Part shown: positions 55,301 through 64,000 of the stretch, one piece after another | Layout: every line of letters starts with the position of its first letter | How positions within the stretch are numbered: position 1 is the first letter of the stretch | Assembly (NCBI GenBank): GCA_030770545.1 | Contig: CM061098.1 | Coordinates: 16,892,001 to 16,956,000, forward strand | Direction of reading: 5' to 3' | Origin: Macropodus opercularis | Lineage: Eukaryota; Chordata; Actinopteri; Anabantiformes; Osphronemidae | DNA: 64,000 bases | Notes under the pieces: model-generated | The model's database searches: none | Seen by the model: only the letters and a program-made list of their open reading frames with translations | Told to the model about the DNA's origin: nothing | Position numbers and translations under genes: made by a program

Positions 55301-58300
55301 AGTTGCCTCAAAAAACAGACAAAACAAGTGAAAACAAATATTACAAGTAAACAGAGTAAAGGCCTTCACATGAGCAAACACACACTCACGCAAAAATGAA
55401 AAATAGCCTTGTAAAGACTTGCAATCCGCTGTGATACCCATTCAGCGCAGGTCAGCCGGCGCTAGATATGATGGGATTAGATTCAGTAGCTTATGTCTAG
55501 GGGAAATGTAATTCCAAAGTAAACTCTTACACGTGGCACAACAGCCTTCCTTTTATTCTCTGCACACAGACACACAACGCGTAAGTGTGCCTTACTGCTG
55601 CAAGCAGCACATGACATCCTTTAAGCAGCACAGAACCCTCCATGTTGGTGGGCATTCACTCCAAGGAGCTCTAGGATATGAAATCAGGGTGTAATATGAT
55701 TAAGGAAGGATTTATACAATACGATTAAATTTGATGGAGTGAGCTCCGGCCAAGAGGAGACTGGGAGTGAAAAGAAAGGTCTCTGTTCTTTTTCATGCTT
55801 TTCTATGGCACTGCTGGAATCAGGTTTTATCTATTAGCACTGTAGCGATGACAGCTTTACAATGCCGCCTGTTGGCACTCCAACTCAATGGAAGGCAGCA
55901 GATAAGAGCTGCAGCGTCCTACTGTACCTGGCGCCGCTCTCACGCTCCCTGTTTCTCTCTCTCTGCTCCTCTGCGGTTTGTGATTTAAGGTGTCTTTGTA
56001 GGGAGGAGATAAGAAGACAAGCGAGCACAGCTGTCTTTTCTTATCCTCCTCTTGGAGTTTCTCTTTCTTTCTCAAGTTTCACCCTAAATTTCTTATATTC
56101 CGCTACGATCTTAAAGGCTCACATTCTGCTTTAAGGCTTCTATCCTCTAGTCTCTGAGCCCTATGTTGACTGGAAGACTGGAGATAAGAGGCCTGGTTGA
56201 AGCCTAACTGATTTTCCCTTTCTCCCTTTCTTGCTGTGTTTTACCTTCCCATAGAAAAATTGCTGCTGTAGCCGCATTTAAAAAGAATCACGCCCCCACA
56301 CAAGGTTAATGTTTTGTCTGATTGCCTTTAAGCCTCGTTTGGCTTCCAGGTTTACTGGATGCTCCTGCTCTACCTGACATCCAACGAGGAATTTTTTCAC
56401 TAGCACATTTTAAAATCAGAATCTTGCCAGAATCTCATTTAATTATGTTATTTGACTTTAACCTTTGTGTGACTTTTAGCACTGAACTGACTTGTAAACC
56501 GCATATTTCGTTGTCAGTTGTGAACAACTCTGTCCACAGGTAGAGACAAATTGTGCACATGTTCAACTTATAAACACAGAAGCACAGTTACAAATGTTTT
56601 AGTCTGCTGCGGAACAACACGTGTGTTCATGGTTTATCTACTTCAGCTTCTAAAGAGATCCTGCTGCTTCCACAAAACACACCAGTCACCGAATTAGTTC
56701 TGTGCCAGAGCTTCACCCCTGATAAACAAGCAGGATTTAATTATAGATCTGACACAGTGGATCATGAAACGGGAGCCAACTTGTTTTCCCACAGAATAAA
56801 ACATTGGATTCAAATCGTCTCCTCCTCTATCATCTGTCACAGAGATTTAGGAATTCGTTAAACAGACTCACAGTAAGAGTGGGAGCTGTTTATTCCTAAA
56901 GTTTCCATCTCGACCATCCCAGCTTGATTAATTCCACGGCGTTGACCAGATTGCTGGGACTAAGAGCTAATTCTGCATTTTAAGCTCCCACACGTTTCCT
57001 TCTTGGGACAACAGATGTTTTCCAAACACTGATTTTGTGATTGGTTGTGTGAGCTGAAATACTGTATGATAATTTACAAATACAAACACAGACAGACCAT
57101 CAAATACCAGATGTACTAAAAATAAGGCTAAAAGAATAATCACAGCTGACAGACGTTCTGCTTATATATTCAAATAATAGTTTACACAAAATAAGAATTA
57201 GAAAATTATTACATTATGAGTGGAATTAATTTAAACTTCAGTCGATCACAGATGACATTAGTCACCTCACACTGGAATTTGGTTTAATGTGGCTGCCAAG
57301 CTGATTATGTTGTGTATTCTAACGAATCCCATTTCCTCCACATCTGTTTTCAGCTCTGATCCAGTGCCTGCATTCATCCATCACTCTAGAAAGAATTATT
57401 GACACCTATTGATGATATACTGTATAAAGCTAAATTGTGAAATTCTAAAAAATTCAAAAATTCTAGTAAATGAAAAATATGAATTAAAATAGATTTTATA
57501 AATAAATATACACACTCAGTGGGTTTAGACAAAGATGAAACAAGGGCAAACACTAGTGTTGCAGTTGACTGAAGGAAGTTTGACAACAAACACTAAGTAC
57601 GAAGATTCACAGACGGACCTGTAACTGTTTAAATTATCAATTTAAAATTAAAGAAAGTAAATGAGATGAAACAGATGGAGTAACTCTACTGTTTCACGGT
57701 TTTATCGCTTTGATTTTGTAATTCAGCTCTCATCCGTCACAAATAATAGGCATGCGGTGACAGATTTGGCTGAAGACGGAGGTTTGCGTGAAGGTGGAAC
57801 AGACATCCAGTGGCAGCCACTTGCAGGCAGGTGGGCAAGGTAACAATCAATCACACTTCACTGCTGCAGCACTGCCGGCAATCACTAATCAGCCTTTGCC
57901 TACATGAGCATTCACTCTCCAGACCTCACATCTGGGTGTGCGTCAGAAGACTACGCTGACCCTGAAAGCCTCTTTCTGTGTGTGCAGTTCCACTAAGGGA
58001 ACGAGAAGAGAAGAAGTGGTTTGTTCAACTTTCCCATGAAACATACAGAACACTTTGACGTGTTCTCGAGTAACGCTGTGGTTTCATGCTACAACCTTAC
58101 TGCTCTCACTACGTTGTGGTTTGTTATGTTTTGGGGTGTTTTTCCGTGACTCTGCTTTTCACAGCTTCTGCGTTAGATCTCTGACATCTGACATTTCAAA
58201 GCAAGCAAGGTTAAAGTACTGCAGAAAAAGTGTCTTTATGCCTGCATCAATACAAAACGAACGAAGAAACGCAAGCTCGTAATCTAGCAAGTAGCCCGTT

Positions 58301-58317
58301 AGTTTTAGTTGGTCTTA
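52341..58317. other. Unrecognised DNA
   Basis: Six kilobases without a recognised transposon, RNA gene or convincing exon. The 113-codon plus-strand frame at 53503-53844 and the frames at 55767-56134 have no known motif. Short CA runs occur near 52797. Some stretches (for example 53880-54070 and 55740-55960) have the even composition of possible conserved non-coding sequence, but this is only an impression. Confidence 0.4.
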
Positions 58318-58425
58318 GCAATGATTCCCAACCTTTTGGGGCCACAGAACATATTTTATATCAGAAAAATCACAAAGCACAGCACCAAACAAAAATGCCA
58401 CAAAACCTGTAAATAACGAAAACCG
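58318..58425. mobile_element. Possible hAT-like terminal fragment
   Basis: AGCAATGATTCCCAACCTTT followed by TGGGGCCACAGAACA resembles the 'CAGTGGTTCCCAACCTTTTT...GGCCACGGACC' ends of fish hAT elements. The remainder diverges into A-rich text, with no second end and no 8-bp target duplication seen. Confidence 0.35.
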
Positions 58426-59562
58426 ATAGAGGGACTTTCTGTCTTTAACGGCTCCAGGGCCCAGCATCTCTTTAAAGACCATTTTTCAGGCAGGTAGCAT
58501 CAACGTCTCTGCTACGGTGTGTTTGGCTTTAGCGATGACTTCAGTAATTTGGTAGCGTTAAGAACTGTCTCACTCGCTGCCTGTTTCTCCGTCTGTTCAC
58601 ACGTTTCAACTAAATCGTCTGTGTTGTTGTTTTGAAGTTTAGACGTCTTGTCTGGAGATGGTGTTTATAGTTGATGTATCATGTATGATCATGCGCCCAT
58701 GAGTGGAGGCTGTTCGTCGTTGGCTTTGTTATTTATAACAAATTTGAATACATTTAACTTTTCTGCCTTCTTTAAATTGGCCGACCTCATGTACTGTACG
58801 TTTACTTAGTATTGTATGACAATTAGAAGGATGAGAAAAATGTGATTTTGGCTCAAGGTGAGTGACTGGCCAACAGACAAGCCATCCAGCTGTACACAAA
58901 CTATTCTTCAACAAAGTTAACTGGATACACTTATTATATTATATTCATATTACACATTGCTGGAAAGGTAAAAGTATGACCAGTGTCAATGCAGAGAAAG
59001 TTCATGTCAGTAAAACAAAGAGTAAGAGGGGATGAGCGGAAACGAGGAGACCCAGAGTGACCCACTGCTCTTCTTGAGTCAGTGCCTGCCCACTGCTGAT
59101 GGAAAATCCTATTTGATGAAGCGCCAGTGCTTCTCTAATCCGAGCCCTCTGGCAACGCAGGCCAGCGAAATCAAGCTGGTATATAAAAAAAAAACAAAGG
59201 CAGCTTTTCTTTGACATAGTCAGTCATTTGAAGCTCATGTTGACCTCCTACGCACTTTGCTGATATCCTTAGAAATAAAGCCCTTGGAATATTTAAGAAT
59301 ATGACTAATTCAAACCTGATTATAAACATTTGTTTTAATGCTGTTAACAGTAAAAGAAAAGTGGGCAAAAGTCGACAAGTCTTTAAAGCTAAGTTGTTCT
59401 TAGCTTGTTGGTTTGTATCCAGTGACCATGTTGCGCCTCACTGTCAAGAAGGTTTGTCATAACTGACAATGGGATATTGTTTCATTAATACTTCCTTATG
59501 AACTAATGCATTTGTGTTTTGGGGGTAGGTTTGCTGTAGTTGCTTAACCATAACAACAGTTT
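58426..59562. other. Unrecognised DNA
   Basis: Nothing recognised. Confidence 0.45.
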
Positions 59563-60070
59563 ATTTAAGATAAAACGATTCTTTATGGATCTCAGTGGGG
59601 AAACTCAAGCAACTACAAACCAACAGTAAGGGGGACAATAATGAAAAGTGGAAAGTGTGGGCAAAAATAACACATTGTAGAATTATTCACAATGCAAATA
59701 CTAATATGTCTAAACATAAAATAAACTACACAAGTTAAGCTAACAATGAAACCTCTATGTGCACAGTTGTTAGACTGGTTAGTTCAGTCTAACAGTGGGA
59801 ATGAAGGATCTGTGGTATCGCTCCTTCCTACACTGACTCTGGATCAGTTTCCACTGAAGGAGCTGCTCAGAGCCTCCACTGTCTGATGCAGTGGGTAAGA
59901 AGCATTGTCCATGATGGACGTCAGCTTGGCCAACATCCTCCTCCACAGAGTCCAGTGGAGCCAGGACAGAACTGGCTCCTGACCAGCTGGGTGAGTCTGT
60001 TTCTGTCCCGGTTCATGCTGCTCCCCACAGACCACAGCGTAGTGAGAGCAGAGGCTGCCACAGAGTTGTT
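59563..60070 (-). mobile_element. Rex/CR1-type LINE, 3' end, copy 2
   Basis: The same family as 51789-52340 and in the same orientation. It starts with AAGATAAAACGATTCTTTAT and GGATCTCAGTGGGG. It keeps a piece lost from copy 1: GGTATCGCTCCTTCCTACAC, encoding the 'RYHRSF' motif on the minus strand. It then shares about 120 bp of near-identity with 52060-52200 (LTSIMDN, WLHWTLWRRM). It ends near 60066 at GAGTTGTTGT. Stops and frame breaks make it non-functional. Confidence 0.75.
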
Positions 60071-63000
60071 GTCAAATCAATGAAAGGTTTCCTTTTCTGT
60101 TCACTGACTTGAAAAATGAAACATGAAACAGACTCCCAACACTATTTACAAGTATCATTACACTTAAAAATGTGCTTATGGTGGAGATTAGCTCCGTGTG
60201 CTGTTAAACCATCACACTCCTGCAGCTTCTCTCTGTCCATGTCCACATTATTTCCCGGGCGTTTGCAAATTATCATCACCTAAATAAACAAATATATCTA
60301 TTATGTGGTCATTACTTTAATGCCAGGAGTTTTTTATGACCTACACTAGTTGCATTTTTATAACTTAAATATGATGCTCCTAATATTTTTTATTGACTAA
60401 AGTCCAGCTTATTACCTTGCTGTTACCGTAATAGTCCCACTGTCACCTTATTATGACTTGACTGTAAAATGCCCTGTGAGTTATTCATTAAATACAAAGT
60501 TATTCCTGCCACTGTATTATAAATAAATTTTACTAATTGACAATTTGAACAAAGAGCTTTGACCTTAACTACACAATCTTTTCATCATAATTGTCTGATC
60601 CTTCAGGTTAACTGTCATTTCTCAGAGCTGATGTCCCTGCAGATTAGTCAACCTAATGTTTAGTTTGCCCCATGAAACACACACCACAGGACACGTCAGT
60701 GTCTGATGGAGAATGCCAACGTCTGAGAGCATATGTGTGTGTGTGATGATGGTGTGTTTGTCCTCTGTGGGGTCATAAAGTTAACAACCATAACCAACAT
60801 CATAAAGACTGATCACAGGAAGTCAGACTTCCCTCAGGCACTAACACACACACACACATATAAATACATATATTAGCCTCACGCTTCACATACCTATCCA
60901 TCACACTGATGTCTTATTGGACGTAACATCTGCCACTCTATCAGTGTGTTCCTCTGCACGTTTTGGAAAATTGGCTGCTGAAGGAGAACATTAGGAAAAA
61001 ACTGGACATTCATAACTTCCCTCTAGCAGTAAAAATAACCTGGTAAAAGATTTTAGGACTTCTTGTAGACAAGCAGCTGTTCTAAAGATCACCTCAGAAT
61101 ACTTTATGAGGCAGCAAATACAGGCTGATCAATATTCAGATCATTTATAAAAGTGAAGAGTTTCAAACCTAATTACCAATAGTGATGACATACATTAATA
61201 GTAACATCACAGGTTCACTTTTCCATGTAGACACTATGCTCTGTTTATTCCTCCACTGTCACTGTTAGCTCTGTTTGCTCACTGCTGTACCTTTCAGCAA
61301 ATAAATATCCTTTCACCTGCTGCACCAGTGTAGAAAAACAGTCACGTCATTGCTGCAGATATTGATAACACTGAACTGAAAGATTAAAACCATTGATTTT
61401 TGCACCTTTCATTATTTACCACCCCTACAAAAAAATCCATAACGATCTTCCTGCTCAGTTACATATGGGTATGAGTAAATGTGTATCGTATATTTTCAGG
61501 TCATAAAAAGGCTCAGTTCAGCTTCAAACTTGTAGCTGACTTGTAGTTCTGCACAGCCAGAGGAAACACAGCAGGGCTCTGTCATCACTGGTCACACTGG
61601 AAACACGTTGTCCAGCTACATAATCTACGTTAGTCTAACTGAAGTTATCTATGTATAGACAGCGATTTATACAAGCAGCTTAAGGGCCACCTGCAAGATG
61701 TAGCTGCTCTCTGGGGCCATTTTTTAGTACGATATTACAATACACACTGCTTTGGATAGAAAGTTTCCAGCAACTGGCTGATGCGTTGTACTTGAAGTAA
61801 GAGTGTAGTCAGTGAACAGGGAATAGATTGGACTGTTGTCTTATGAGGGTTGACTGGTTTTAAAATCTCGTCTTGTTGTGTCGTCCAGCATGTTGAATTT
61901 ACAGAAGCTTTCCCTCCATGACTCTGCACATTGTGTGTTTTCCAGTAGAAGAGGAGAATTGCAAGAGAGAGATTGACATGCAGAAGCTGAGACGGAGAGG
62001 GAGTGATTGGCGTGAAAGCCTCTTAAAGGATTCAGAAAGAATGAGATGCAGATGACAACTGAGAGATGGAAACTCAGCAGCCTGACAACAATACACAGAG
62101 GCACACACATACACATAAGAAATCTCATCTCCCTCACCTTCACGCTGACTTAAACTTCAGCAGCTAATGAAGATGGAAGCTGCATCTTCAGCTTTGCTGA
62201 TCAATATGGAGACGGTGTGTGTGTGATGGTGATGATCTGCGTTTGCATAAGTGTGAGTTTTTAAGCTGAATAGATCTAAAAAAAAATGTTGTTTTCCACC
62301 TCAGCTTACTTTGGCTTCTCTGCCTCAGTAGCTACAGCAACAACTCATTTTCCACACAAAGAAGACAGATTTGCAGACATATGAGACACACACTTCACAG
62401 ATTATTTGTGTAGATGTGTGTGTACTTCACAAACTCACATACACAGTGTGTGAAAGATGTTGCTTCTGATTCCACTCGGTTAAAATGACACATTTGTTTC
62501 CCTGCTCCCTGGGAACAGGAGAAGGTACAGGACACGTTGGTCCTCAAGTTCAAAATGACTTTTTCACACCATTGCAACAAACATTAGTTTTTAATGTTTT
62601 TTTTTCTGTTGGATCCCAAATTATGCCTGATTTTCATGAGTTAGTCTTCATTAAAGTCTTGTTTATTATTACTTTTTTCAGTTTTAAGTTATTTCACTGA
62701 CCATTGTTTCCCTTTTTTATTGAACGGAAACCAAATCTTTTTTTTAAAGAGTTTTCATACTTTACTTGAGTTTGTATTTCTGTCAAGTGTTATTTTTACT
62801 TACTTTTTTAAACAAATTCTATATTTTTACTAATTAATACATTTTCTGTTTAACATTCATTACTTACTACAAAATACTTACTTACTACTAATTAGCGGTA
62901 AAGGCAGTTTGTGGTCACTGAGCCTACACAACCAATGGAAGACACTCATTTGAAAGATATAAAAACAAGATATAAATATCAACTTGATTATGCTGAGGAA

Positions 63001-64000
63001 GTAAACAGCTTGGTTGAGTTTATGAAAATCGAGAAATGATTAATCTGAGGCTCACACACTTCAGAGTTAGGGTAAAAAGAAATGATCCTTTAAAGATTTC
63101 TTTTAAAAGACGTCTTTCTGGATTTAAATGTTGTCAGTGGTGTGGTTGTGTGTGTCCAAATACTGCAGATGTGTTGAATGTGAGTAGGCTCTAGCATGTC
63201 ACAGGTGTAGAGTGTGTGTGTTACCTTTCTCACGCAGCCACAGTAAAAACCTTTTTGGACATATTATTTGAAGGTATTCTGCAGCCACAGAGCAAAGATT
63301 CCAGACTGGGGTCGTTCATCCTACTCTCTCCCTCCTCTCACGTCCTGTGACCTGACACAGGCCACCTGAACCTATAAACTAAAACAATTAAGTAGTAAAC
63401 TTTCCTAAGTCTCACCCTTTCCCGGAGGAGCTTGACACCCTGCTGAATGGCAGCCCTTCCCTCTTATAGTGATGCTACTATTTGTTCCTGGCTGCCTCAG
63501 TCTGTCATTTACTCTTTAAGCTGAGAGGGGACTTAAGTGTGTCATCTCTACACCTGTATCTAATTGTCTTGCAGATAATTAGACGTCTTTAGTGGCCTCC
63601 GTAGTGAAGGATTAAACATAATGTCTGTCTGCCCCAGAGGAGCACATCACGTGACTCCTGCAGACACTCTGGCACTAAAATGGAGAGGTGCCGGCATTTT
63701 AAAGTAGGAACAGGCAAATTTACGAACAACTGCCTATTCATCATATGGATGTGACATTCTGCATGGATTGGAAAATCAATAAGAATTCAGTGGTAGTCTT
63801 AACATTTTTATCACCCAAACTGTTGCAGCGAGGTGATTTATGGCTATGATTTTTGGACTTTCAGTGCTCCGGGGCTTTGGGGACTAGTGTGACTGCCTTG
63901 TCTTGTTTTATTTGTCTTGTCAAATTTTCCATTATTCATAAAGTTTCGCCTAATTAATCACTGACGTAAGATAATATTTTGAGAGCTTATCATTTTGGCT
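60071..64000. other. Unrecognised DNA
   Basis: No recognised gene or transposon. Minor CA/TG runs lie near 60731, 60845 and 62214. Opposing frames of 60-100 codons at 61735-62143 show no motif. The last kilobase is unremarkable. Confidence 0.4.

Noticed and set aside
1..64000. CRISPR arrays, operons, bacterial promoters or prophage
   Set aside because: Nothing in the sequence supports a prokaryotic origin, and all identified elements are of vertebrate type.

Overview
This window looks like teleost fish nuclear DNA from an intergenic or intronic stretch. The reasons are an AT-rich background full of (CA)n/(GT)n microsatellites, several Tc1/mariner lineages of the kind common in ray-finned fish, L2/Maui-type and Rex/CR1-type LINE scraps, hAT (GTF2IRD2/ZBED-like) transposase debris, a Gypsy-type LTR element and a tRNA-derived SINE with its target-site duplication. 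No intact protein-coding gene, rRNA, functional tRNA or CRISPR array was found. Nearly all open frames longer than 60 codons look like chance or lie inside mobile elements. Family names rest on remembered consensus sequences and motif recognition; no database search was run.

Layout. 0-7.4 kb: mostly unrecognised DNA with one well-formed candidate 5' exon (377-480), the first copy of a palindromic TTAA-flanked MITE (1299-1572), an LTR-like tail near 2.8-3.1 kb and an old SINE scrap near 5 kb. 7.4-8.1 kb: a decayed Tc1 element. 8-31 kb: unrecognised DNA with microsatellites, a 72-bp candidate exon (11662-11733), two further MITE copies at 12.06-12.87 kb and one at 21.4 kb, a hAT fragment at 17.1-17.8 kb, an L2-like 3' tail at 23.3 kb, a Tc1 fragment at 27.6-28.1 kb, an LTR-like piece at 29.8 kb and a second hAT fragment at 30.8-31.1 kb. 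31-43 kb: SINE scraps, a perfect (GT)40 tract at 33.6 kb, a LINE C-terminal scrap at 37.6 kb and two plus-strand candidate exons (40206-40364 and 42015-42125) with compatible phase.

43.5-52.3 kb is the densest part. It holds a Tc1 element with both inverted repeats, a SINE with a perfect 11-bp target duplication, an orphan MITE terminus, a Tc1 scrap between 65-bp direct repeats, and an L2-like LINE split by a 2.17-kb gag-only Gypsy-type element with a GGAGC target duplication. A different Tc1 C-terminus and a Rex/CR1-like LINE tail follow. 52.3-64 kb is quiet apart from a second Rex/CR1-like tail (59.56 kb) and a possible hAT terminus (58.3 kb).

The genes do not form a pathway. The window records successive insertions, and any host gene is represented only by four unproven candidate exons on the plus strand. 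I found no convincing new biological system. The most structured item is the palindromic TTAA MITE family, followed by the nested gag-only LTR element.
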